A stretch of 42,260 bases of DNA from an uncultured Bacteroidales bacterium (GTDB lineage Bacteria > Bacteroidota > Bacteroidia > Bacteroidales > Paludibacteraceae): contig CACZUS010000058.1 in NCBI GenBank assembly GCA_902784425.1, forward strand, positions 1-42,260. The letters run 5' to 3'. The notes under the pieces were generated by a model. That model did not search any database. It was not told where the DNA came from and saw only the letters and a list, made by a program, of their open reading frames with translations. Numbering within the stretch: position 1 is the first letter of the stretch; each line of letters begins with the position of its first letter. Position numbers and translations under genes: made by a program. This document shows, piece by piece, positions 1 to 8,504 of this stretch.

Positions 1-642
1 GCAACAATGCCTGCCGAGAATGTGACTGCAACAGGCTCATTCAAAGTGAAGAGTTATGTACTCACCTACAAGGTGGATGGCAAGGTATACCAACAAGACA
101 CCATTGCCTTCGGTGATTCGATTGTTCCTGCTAAAAAACCAACCAAAGAGGGTTACTCCTTCAGTGGTTGGAAGAATCTGCCAGCAACAATGCCTGCTGA
201 GAATGTGACTGCAACAGGCTCATTCAAAGTAAAGAGCTATGTACTCACCTACAAGGTGGATGGCAACGTATATCAACAAGATACAATTGCCTTCGGTGAA
301 TCCATTGTAGCCATTGAAGCACCAACGAAAGACAATTATAGATTTGTAGAATGGAAGAATTTGCCAAGCACTATGCCTGCGAAGAATATCACAGTAAGTG
401 CTATTTATGAAGAAATTTCAGGGGTATCATTACAAGCAAACAACGCAACCCTTGTTTGGGCGGAAGATGGACAAATCTTCATCCACACAGAGGCAGAGAC
501 TCCTTATCGTGTCTATAATATGTTGGGACAACAAAAAGCTTATGGAATGACGGAAAAAGATGAAACACGTATCGTAATGTCTCAAAAAGGCAGTTACATT
601 GTTCTCTTGAAGGATCAAAAATATAAAGTCATCATAAGATAA
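1..642 (+). CDS. Partial secreted/surface protein with InlB B-type repeats and a C-terminal sorting domain
   Basis: The frame is open to the left edge, so the N-terminus lies outside the window. What remains is two near-identical 61-residue (183-bp) repeats, at 7-189 and 190-372, followed by a diverged partial unit. They carry the YxLTYKVDG, GxSI and GYxFxxW pattern of the Listeria-Bacteroides (Flg_new / InlB B-repeat) family, extracellular beta-folds used as stalks. The last ~75 residues (from GVSLQANN) look like a T9SS-type C-terminal domain: YRVYNMLGQ, then a short beta segment ending in YIVLLKDQKYKVIIR. I infer a surface-exposed or secreted protein; its ligand cannot be told from this fragment. 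A strong terminator follows. The repeats are nearly identical in DNA as well as protein, so copy number may vary. Confidence 0.8.
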   Translation, partial: ATMPAENVTATGSFKVKSYVLTYKVDGKVYQQDTIAFGDSIVPAKKPTKEGYSFSGWKNLPATMPAENVTATGSFKVKSYVLTYKVDGNVYQQDTIAFGESIVAIEAPTKDNYRFVEWKNLPSTMPAKNITVSAIYEEISGVSLQANNATLVWAEDGQIFIHTEAETPYRVYNMLGQQKAYGMTEKDETRIVMSQKGSYIVLLKDQKYKVIIR

Positions 643-672
643 GTTCCATAATAAGAATTCACAGAAAATTCA

Positions 673-711
673 ACGCAGGGTGATCCGTATGGATGACCCT
701 GCGTTTTTTTG
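673..711 (+). terminator. Rho-independent terminator
   Basis: A 14-bp stem with one mismatch (arms 673-686 and 691-704) and a 4-base loop is followed by a run of T. It ends the transcript of the upstream surface-protein gene. Confidence 0.88.
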
Positions 712-785
712 TAGATTTACCGAAAAATCCGCAACTATGCCCCAAATATACGAACCATATATTTTGATTTATCAATCATCATCTT

Positions 786-793
786 TATATTTG
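786..793 (+). promoter_or_regulatory. Putative Bacteroidetes -7 promoter box
   Basis: TATATTTG matches the TAnnTTTG -7 consensus about 95 bases upstream of the DUF4010 membrane protein start. No clear -33 element was checked. Confidence 0.45.
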
Positions 794-888
794 TATAAAA
801 GGAATACATATCAATTCCCTCAATAGAATATTCACTGGAATCACTTCTTAAATCATAAGAAGTCTTCTATAAACGAATTTAAAACATC

Positions 889-2172
889 ATGGAAACAACA
901 AGCATACTCTCCACAGACTTCATCAACTTCTTAGTAGTCTCCGTCTTATCATTAGTCATCGGACTCTCACAAAGAAAACTATACTTAAAGAACAGTGATG
1001 AGCCTAAAATCTTTGGATCGGATCGAACCTTCACACTAATAGGCATTTTCGGTTACATACTCTATGTGATTGGTGGTGATTGCCTGACGCCCTTCCTCTG
1101 TGGTGGTGCAGCATTAACCCTACTGTTAAGCATCATGTATGCGCACAAAATATTTGTCCGCAACCACATGGGTATCACCTCCATCATGATTGCCCTCATC
1201 ACCTATTGTTTAGCACCCATCACCTATAAGATGTCCATCACAATCACCTTATTGATTGTTGTATCCATTCTGATTCTGTCGGAGATGAAAGAAAAATTCA
1301 CCCGTTTCACACAGAACATGAACGATGAGGAGTTTATCAATCTGGCTAAGTTTCTAATCATTGCCGGTGTTATTCTGCCGATACTTCCCAAAGATGAACT
1401 AATCGAAGGTTCTGGGCTCACCCCCTACACCATTTGGTTGGCTACTGTGGTGATATCAGGTATCTCATACGCCAGTTATCTCGTCAAGAAATACATCTTC
1501 CCAAATGGAGGTGTCATCATAACAGGTATCTTAGGTGGCATCTATAGTAGCACCGCCACTTGCCTCATCCTAGCAAAAAAGGCAAAGGATAAAAATGAAG
1601 GACTATCGGAATATGCCGCTGCCATCTTCTGCGCCATCACCATGATGTACTTCAAAATCCTTATTTTATTAGGTATCTTCAATCTTACGTTGATGCTGAA
1701 ATACTGGTATCTATTCGCTATCATGATTGTTATCACAGCCCTGGTTGCTCTCTATTTTTACATGAAGAACAAAAAAGACAAATTGGGAGAAGAGGATCAA
1801 AACAATATCGAAGAGGAGGAAAAGAACCCACTGGAATTTAAGGTAGCTATTCTTTTCGCTATCCTTTTCATCGCCTTTACTTTGGTCACTCATTATGCCC
1901 TTCTTTACTTTGGTGATAGCGGTCTCCGTATTCTCTCCATCATCGTCGGAGTCACAGACATCAATCCATTTATCATCAATCTATTCCAAGCACAACATAA
2001 CGTAACAGAATCTCTGCTGATATTAGCTGCATTTCAAGCCATCATCAGCAACAATTTCGTAAAGATGATATACGGAATCGTCTTTTCAGGGAAGAAACTG
2101 CTGAAACTGCTCATCACTGGATTCAGCGTTATCTGTATTTCAAACATATTACTAATATTACTTGCTCTGTAA
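889..2172 (+). CDS. MgtC/SapB-like membrane protein with DUF4010 domain
   Basis: A 427-residue polytopic inner-membrane protein with roughly ten or more hydrophobic segments. The N-terminal ~150 residues resemble the MgtC/SapB membrane region, with the LVIGLSQRK-type segment near residues 22-30 and a charged loop following it. The C-terminal part carries the DUF4010 hallmark ISGISY..LV and the GGIYSSTAT motif at about residues 216-224. A charged cytoplasmic-looking linker of Lys/Glu residues lies near 290-315. The family is widespread in bacteria; its substrate is not established, although the MgtC portion suggests a link to cation or stress homeostasis. The gene stands alone, with its own putative promoter and no co-directional close neighbour. 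Confidence 0.82.
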   Translation: METTSILSTDFINFLVVSVLSLVIGLSQRKLYLKNSDEPKIFGSDRTFTLIGIFGYILYVIGGDCLTPFLCGGAALTLLLSIMYAHKIFVRNHMGITSIMIALITYCLAPITYKMSITITLLIVVSILILSEMKEKFTRFTQNMNDEEFINLAKFLIIAGVILPILPKDELIEGSGLTPYTIWLATVVISGISYASYLVKKYIFPNGGVIITGILGGIYSSTATCLILAKKAKDKNEGLSEYAAAIFCAITMMYFKILILLGIFNLTLMLKYWYLFAIMIVITALVALYFYMKNKKDKLGEEDQNNIEEEEKNPLEFKVAILFAILFIAFTLVTHYALLYFGDSGLRILSIIVGVTDINPFIINLFQAQHNVTESLLILAAFQAIISNNFVKMIYGIVFSGKKLLKLLITGFSVICISNILLILLAL

Positions 2173-2212
2173 AATTTTCGAATGTCAGATACATAACTTG
2201 AATAAAAAGGTA

Positions 2213-2220
2213 TATATTTG
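2213..2220 (+). promoter_or_regulatory. Putative -7 box upstream of the palindrome cluster
   Basis: TATATTTG fits TAnnTTTG. A transcript starting just downstream would carry the three palindromes at 2241-2318 in the 5' leader of the secreted protein gene at 2375. Confidence 0.35.
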
Positions 2221-2240
2221 TCTGTCGGACACGACACAAC

Positions 2241-2318
2241 GGACACGGAATGTCATGTCCCCACCATAGAGACGTGGCACGCCGCGTCTCTACCACAAAG
2301 ACGCGGAACGTCGTGTCA
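2241..2318. repeat. Three tandem imperfect palindromes of the GACGTGG-N4-CCGCGTC type
   Basis: Three short inverted repeats occur in a row. 2241-2260 has arms GGACACG and CATGTCC. 2267-2292 has 11-base arms beginning TAGAGACG and ending CGTCTCTA around a CACG loop, with one G-T pair. 2300-2317 has arms GACGCG and CGTGTC. They are separated by CCACCA-like spacers. The middle copy shares its core with a further copy at 21392-21411. They resemble dispersed extragenic palindromes; in transcribed form each could fold as a hairpin. Confidence 0.7.
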
Positions 2319-2374
2319 CCACCGAAATTCCACGAAATGAATTTATAGAACCCTCCTTAATAGTTATAAGAATC

Positions 2375-5300
2375 ATGAAGACACGCATTTTATCCTTTTT
2401 CACCTTGTTTCTGATGTGTCACTCCTTTGTGAAAGCTGACATTGACATCACAGACCTGTATTTGGAAAATGCAGGATTTGACGATGCGAACTATTATGAT
2501 TATAAAGTCTCCGACTACGGGAACGTGGCTCAAGAGATTCTTTCCATCCATGGGTGGAACAAGGATATCGGAGTGGATTACACCGTTACGGGCATCTATG
2601 AACTGGGTACAAGCAAGACATTCAACACGAATGGAAAGGTGCCATCTTCTGGCTATGACGGTTCAAAAGGAGGTTGTCTGGTTTTAAGTACAGGATGGGA
2701 TGAATCGCTCAAATATTATCAAGATGTGAAACTTCCTTCGGGTTCGTATAAATTGCAAGCGGCCTTCTACAATGGAAGTAACTCTGCCAATGGTGCCAGT
2801 CTGTTGGGATGGATTCCCGACAACAATAATAACACCTCTCGTCTCTCCTCCATCACTTCCTTCTCCATGAACAGTTGGACACTCGACGAAGTCTCCTTCA
2901 ATCTCTCCTCAACCACGGAGGGTCGCGTGCAAATTGGTTTCAAAGGAGCATCTGGCGGTTCTGCCAACTCAGCCAAAGTGGTGGTCGACTTTGTGAAAAT
3001 CATTCTTGTCGGAGACGATAACACATTGATATCCAACATTCGAGCAGAATTTAAAAACACCCTTTCATCCGCCAATTCCACCTACGGAAATGGTGAAGGC
3101 AAAGAGGCTAACCTATTAAAAAATGCGATTGACAAGGCTCAAGAGGTCTGCGATAACACCTCAGCCTCCTATGCCGATCTCTTCAAAGCAAACAAGGCAA
3201 TTCAAGTAGCATTGGTCAACTACGAATTGGCAAATGCCACCATGCAACATCCAGTCGACGTTACCACATTAATCATAAATCCTAATTTTGAAAAAGGATT
3301 TGACGGATGGTCATACGCTAATCTTCAAACACAGACCAACACCTCATTTGCACAAAAATCAGGAAATATCTACATTGAAAAATGGGTATCTGCGGGTTCG
3401 CAAGTAGGTGATGCTAATGTGATACAGACAATTAATCAAAATCTAAATAAAGGCTTTTATCTGTTGAAAGCAAACGCACAGAACACGCAAAACGGACGAA
3501 GTGCCCAAGGTGCATGGATCATCGCAGGCAATGATAGCGTGGAGGTATCCGAAGCCAAAGAATACACCCTTCAATTCATCCAGATGGAAGATGAACTAAC
3601 GTTGGGTTTGGTGGCACATCAAGCTAGCGGCAATTGGATTTCCGTAGACAATTTCCGTCTTTACTATGGTGCCGCTACCACAGACGACTATAAAGAGGAA
3701 TTACAAAAACGCATTGATGTTGCACAGCAACTCATGCAAAAAAACATAGGGACCAGCTGTCAGGAGACTTTAAACTCCACCATTCAAAAAACGGAAAACT
3801 GGATTAGTCATCCTGATATGGAAACACTATCATCCATATCTCGCACGTTGCGCAATGCCATTCAAGAGGCACAGAACTCCCTAGCAAAGGCTGAATTCAG
3901 AGAGAAACTCGAAAATGCCACAGGACCTGTTCCTTCTGTCACGACAGATCCACGTCATGCACGAGGAGCCACTATGGCCTTTGGTCGCGCCACCTTCTCA
4001 GGCAACAACATCATGGAGAAAGGATTCTGTTGGAGCACACATAAGAATCCCACCGTATTGGACAATCGTTCCACGCTCTCCTACAGCAATAACGGCGACA
4101 TCTATGTGATGGACGGTCTGCAACCCGCCACACAATACTATATCCGAGCCTATGCCATCACCAATGGCTATGCCGTAGATTATGGTGATTGCATTCGTAT
4201 CTGCACGCTTCCGATGGGTAATGTCACATGGACCTACAACAACGGCGGTTCGGATGAAGAAAACAAGAGAATCAACAGTGCCATCGAAGATGCTGTGAAT
4301 GTATGGAACCATATCACAAGTATAAAAGGACTACGCCTATCCGTCTCCTACGGAGCCAATACACAAACAGCAGATTGCAGCTACGGAGGCTCCATGCGTG
4401 TGGGTCCAAACGCAAGCTATCAACGCACGGGAACCATCCAACATGAGATGTGCCACGCAGCAGGCGTTGGTACCACCGAGACATGGTACAACTCATCCAT
4501 CTACCGTCAAGAAACCAGCAAAGGCTTCTGGTTGGGCGAACGAACCGACCAAGTGGTTCAATTCCTCGACAACGATAACACGGCACAGCTGCATGGTGAT
4601 AACACCCACTTCTGGCCTTACGGAATCAATGGCGCACACGAAGATGACGGAACTCGCATTCTCTACTACGCCAATGCCTTGATTATCCAAGCATTGGGAG
4701 AAGACAACCTGCCTCCTGTTTCAGGTGCGTTCGCCTCTCCTGCCTATACCTTCATGCAGGATGATGACGAGGTCTATTATATTCTAACAGCCAACGAGAG
4801 CATCCGAAACATACCAACCATGCTGAAGACTAACTCATCCAATAGTGTAGCACTCCAAAACACTGATTGGAAAGAGTCCCTCTCCGACAACGCCTTCGCT
4901 TGGAAAATCACATTCAACCCTCAATCACAGACCTACGAAATGCGTAATGTTGCAACCAATTCAACACTAAATAACAACAACGCTAATGTCACATTGAGTT
5001 CAAATGAGAATTATAAAATACAATTGTTAGGCTCCAGACAGAAAGTGTCCAACGACTATTTCAATCTGAAATCTTATTGGATGACCTTCTCCGAGAACAA
5101 TAATCGTCCGATGACCCTTACAGCCAACCAAAGCAACGGTAATCTCAATGTCTCATGCACTCGATTCGACCATCAAAACTCCGCCAGTCAACAACGATGG
5201 ATCATCCTTTCACAAAAGGAGGTGAAGGCATTGGCAGGTGATTATTCAGCACTTCAAGAGAGTATCAACACAACCTCTCTCATCGCATATGGCGGTAAAG

Positions 5301-5467
5301 GGGAAATCATCTGCGAAACCTTCGATGAAGGCAAATGGATCATCATCCATAACCTATTCGGACAAGTGGTCGATCAGTTCTATATGCAAGCAGGCATGAA
5401 GATGAGCAAGAGCATCAAAGCAGGAGTCTATATTGTAAACGGACAAAAAATAATAGTAAATTCATAA
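2375..5467 (+). CDS. Large secreted multidomain protein with HExxH metallopeptidase-like motif and T9SS-type tail
   Basis: 1030 residues with a signal peptide (hydrophobic to about residue 21, ending VKA). In order: a beta-sandwich, carbohydrate-binding-like region (about 25-215); a second CBM-like region around NPNFEKGFDGW (about 305-430); helical linkers; an FN3-like domain with GFCW and L.P.T.YY.RAYA (about 517-612); a putative peptidase region with H690-E691-M-C-H694-A-A-G697; a ricin/beta-trefoil-like region (about 790-950); and a C-terminal sorting domain ending in GVYIVNGQKIIV. The motif HExxHxxG is metzincin-like, but the usual third ligand position is Thr700. A further HGDNTHFWPYG segment at 740-750 could provide ligands. 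Likely an exported zinc peptidase acting on glycoproteins or proteins; the substrate is unknown. The palindrome cluster lies just upstream, and the helicase gene starts 15 bases downstream. Confidence 0.75.
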   Translation: MKTRILSFFTLFLMCHSFVKADIDITDLYLENAGFDDANYYDYKVSDYGNVAQEILSIHGWNKDIGVDYTVTGIYELGTSKTFNTNGKVPSSGYDGSKGGCLVLSTGWDESLKYYQDVKLPSGSYKLQAAFYNGSNSANGASLLGWIPDNNNNTSRLSSITSFSMNSWTLDEVSFNLSSTTEGRVQIGFKGASGGSANSAKVVVDFVKIILVGDDNTLISNIRAEFKNTLSSANSTYGNGEGKEANLLKNAIDKAQEVCDNTSASYADLFKANKAIQVALVNYELANATMQHPVDVTTLIINPNFEKGFDGWSYANLQTQTNTSFAQKSGNIYIEKWVSAGSQVGDANVIQTINQNLNKGFYLLKANAQNTQNGRSAQGAWIIAGNDSVEVSEAKEYTLQFIQMEDELTLGLVAHQASGNWISVDNFRLYYGAATTDDYKEELQKRIDVAQQLMQKNIGTSCQETLNSTIQKTENWISHPDMETLSSISRTLRNAIQEAQNSLAKAEFREKLENATGPVPSVTTDPRHARGATMAFGRATFSGNNIMEKGFCWSTHKNPTVLDNRSTLSYSNNGDIYVMDGLQPATQYYIRAYAITNGYAVDYGDCIRICTLPMGNVTWTYNNGGSDEENKRINSAIEDAVNVWNHITSIKGLRLSVSYGANTQTADCSYGGSMRVGPNASYQRTGTIQHEMCHAAGVGTTETWYNSSIYRQETSKGFWLGERTDQVVQFLDNDNTAQLHGDNTHFWPYGINGAHEDDGTRILYYANALIIQALGEDNLPPVSGAFASPAYTFMQDDDEVYYILTANESIRNIPTMLKTNSSNSVALQNTDWKESLSDNAFAWKITFNPQSQTYEMRNVATNSTLNNNNANVTLSSNENYKIQLLGSRQKVSNDYFNLKSYWMTFSENNNRPMTLTANQSNGNLNVSCTRFDHQNSASQQRWIILSQKEVKALAGDYSALQESINTTSLIAYGGKGEIICETFDEGKWIIIHNLFGQVVDQFYMQAGMKMSKSIKAGVYIVNGQKIIVNS

Positions 5468-5482
5468 TCACCTAATAAATAA

Positions 5483-8232
5483 ATGATTACTGACAGCGAT
5501 AATTATCAAATCAATCTAAAAAAGAGGAAGAGATATTTTGAATTGGCTCATTTCAAATATCAATGGAGATCCTACCAAAAGAGAATATTAGATGATTTGG
5601 ATTATCACATGAATGATAATGCATTGCACATCGTGGCACCTCCTGGATCAGGAAAAACCATTTTAGGCTTGGAAGTGGCTGTCAGACTGAATAAGCCAAC
5701 GCTCATTTTAGCACCTACATTAGCCATCAGAGATCAGTGGACTCAATGGAATGGATCACCACAGATATACATCATCCAAAATACCTCACAATTATCACCT
5801 ACCAAGCGCTACACGCAGTTGCTACCAATACAAAGGTGATTGAGGTAGAATCATCAGAAGAGGAAGAGGTAGACGATGAGGAGACCAACCTCCCAGCAGT
5901 CAAAGCTGCATATACCGATCAACTCATCAAGAGTCTTGAGGATGTTCAAATCGGAACAATCATATTGGATGAAGCTCATCATCTAAAGAAAGAATGGTGG
6001 AAAACACTTTTTGCCATTAAGACATCCATCAAAGCAAAGATTGTAGCACTAACGGCCACGCCTCCCTACGACGTGTCGCCTACCGAATGGAATAAATATG
6101 TTCAGTTAAGCGGTGAGGTCGATGAAGAGATCTTCATTACCGAACTAGTCCGAGAAGGTGATATATGTCCCCATCAAGACCTCATCTACCTTTCTCAACC
6201 AACAGACGAAGAGCTTCTTGTCATCCATTCACAAAAAGAAAAACTCACAGCAGATTTCAATGCCCTTCTGGAAGATCCCATCTTACTGGAAGCATTTTAC
6301 AACCATCCCTTTCATCAAACCCCTCTAAAATATATCAAGGACATCCTTGATAACATAAACTACTATTATGCAATATGCATCTATCTCAAGGAACGAAATC
6401 AGATTCTGAAAGAAAACTTCATCAATCCATATTACTCACGATGTATTGACAGTCGATCGTTTGATTACTCATGGGCAGAAATATTGCTAAATGGATATCT
6501 GAAAGGAAGTGATGATTATTTAAATAAATACAAAGAGCATCGAAGAAACCTATATAATCATTTAAAAGAGGATGGATTCATAGAAAACGGAATCGTCAGT
6601 TTCACCGATCTTTCGTGGTTAAACAAGCGACTCTCCTCATCTTTAAGTAAATTAGAGAGCATTCAGGAGATTGTGGCACGAGAATATAAAAGCATGAATC
6701 AAGATCTTCGAATGGTGATTCTGACTGACTATGTACGAAAAGAGTTTCTGAATGCCAATCCGAATAACAAGATTGATAAAATAGGCGTTATTCCCATCTT
6801 CGAGCATCTTCGAAGGAAGAATCAAGCCCCCATCAAGATGGGAGTTCTAACGGGAAGTATTGTGATCATACCCGCAAGCAGCATCAGCAGAATGGATAGT
6901 TTATCACAAAACTCCCATGAGGGAAAGGAGCTGAGCATCACGTACGAACCACTTACATTTGCAGAGGAGTACGTTATCGTCTCCCTATCCAGCGACAAGA
7001 AAAACAAATTGGTGGAATTTACCACCCAATTGTTCGAAGAGGGAGAGATAGAACTTCTTATCGGCACCAAATCCCTATTGGGAGAAGGTTGGGATGCGCC
7101 ATCCATCAACTCTCTTCTATTAGCCACATTCGTAGGTTCTTACGTGCTATCCAATCAAATGAGAGGACGAGCTATTCGATCATCAAACAGTAATCCACAC
7201 AAAGCAAGCAACATCTGGCATCTTGCTTGCGCTTCAGATATGCTTACTCACGGAGGCAATGATATTAGGCTACTAAGGAAACGATTTCGCTCGTTTGTAG
7301 GACTCACCAACACATCCCCACATTACATAGAAAAAGGAATAAAAAGATTAATGCTTCCTTCTCAATTCGATGCACAATCAATGAAGGAATACAACGACTT
7401 CAGTTTTCATCTGTCAGACGAACAATCCACTCTAAATGAGAAATGGGATGAAGCACTCAAAAATGGTTCCGACTTCATGGAATTTGTGCATATTCCACAT
7501 CCGTTGTCCAAATCAAAATACACCGATCAAATCACGGAAATAGAGAAAAAGAAAAAGAATAGTCTCACCAAAACAGGCGTCTCTCTTCTTGTGATTTCAA
7601 CCATCATGTTAATTCCAGGACCTTTTAACAAACTCGCATGCATCAGCATACCTCTCGCATACACATTATTCAACGCATATAAGTCCCTCTCTTCATATAT
7701 AAAGGAACGGAAATATAATATTTCAAGGCATATAAAATCAATCGCTATGGCTCTTGTTCAAACGATGCAAGAAGAGAATATGATAACCCATTCAGATATC
7801 AAGATAGAGGTATTGAAAAAAGATGACGGCTCTGTGAATTGTCACCTAATAGGAGCCAGTTATGCAGAAGAGAAATTATTCACTAAGATGTTTGTAGAGT
7901 TGTTCGAACCAATCAACAACCCTCGATACATGATAAAAAGGATAACCGAAAACGAACCCGTCAACAAACTGCCTCAAAAGAAGGATGAACAAGAGTTGGA
8001 GTTCGACTTTAAAAACAAAATCTATTTTGCCGTACCTGAGATGTTGGGATTAAACAAGATATCAGCCAACCATTTTGCCACGAACTGGGAGGAATATGTA
8101 GGGAAATGCGAACTCATCTATCTCAAAAATCAGAACGGACACAAAGAGTTACTGAATGCCAAGACATTAGCTCTAGAAGAGCACAAAGATGATGAGGAAG
8201 AAGATACTATCATCGAACGATGGTCTAATTAA
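5483..8232 (+). pseudogene. SF2 DEAD/DEAH-box helicase interrupted by a one-base frameshift
   Basis: Two frames together give one helicase of about 916 residues. The first (from ATG 5483) holds the Walker A motif APPGSGKT at residues 52-59 and motif Ia (LAPTLAIRDQW). The second continues with HHPKYLTIITYQALHA, the DEAH box, TATPPYD (motif III), the RecA2 motif GTKSLLGEGWDAP and motif VI QMRGRAIR. The frames meet near 5747-5754: reading tgg-gaa-tgg, i.e. with one extra G, joins DQWTQW to EWITTDIHHP smoothly. A one-base deletion or a sequencing error is therefore likely, rather than two genes. No classical slippery heptamer is seen. The C-terminal third has two hydrophobic helices (about 640-690) and is family-specific. 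The role, in DNA/RNA remodelling or defence, is unknown. Confidence 0.85.
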
Positions 8233-8241
8233 AAAATTTTA

Positions 8242-8249
8242 TACCTTTG
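8242..8249 (+). promoter_or_regulatory. -7 promoter box for the DUF4250 gene
   Basis: TACCTTTG is a perfect TAnnTTTG match 35 bases upstream of the 8284 start codon, consistent with a short leader. Confidence 0.65.
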
Positions 8250-8283
8250 CAGTCGAATAAGACAATAAATTTCAATTAAGAAA

Positions 8284-8460
8284 ATGGAGTACGAATTACC
8301 AAAAGACATCAATATGCTCTTCAGTTTCATCAATATGAAATTGAGAGACGAGTATTCATCGCTCGACTCACTCTGCGACGATCTCAACGAAGAGGAGCTG
8401 GTTCATAAACTTGCCTCTGCTGGATTTGAATACAACAAAGAGATGAATAAGTTTTGGTAA
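8284..8460 (+). CDS. DUF4250 family small protein
   Basis: A 58-codon gene from ATG 8284 to TAA 8460. The protein begins MEYELPKDINMLFSFINMKLRDEY and ends FEYNKEMNKFW, which matches the DUF4250 pattern LPKDpxMLLSFxNxKLRDxYxSLDxLCxDLx...LxxxGYxYNxExNxFx. The family consists of small acidic cytoplasmic proteins found in Bacteroidales and Firmicutes; the function is unknown. A perfect -7 box lies 35 bases upstream, so it has its own promoter even though it follows the helicase closely. It converges with the SF1 helicase gene at 8505. Confidence 0.88.
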   Translation: MEYELPKDINMLFSFINMKLRDEYSSLDSLCDDLNEEELVHKLASAGFEYNKEMNKFW

Positions 8461-8504
8461 GTTTTTATAAACACCTTATTATTTGCACCTTAGCAATAGC
8501 TTCT

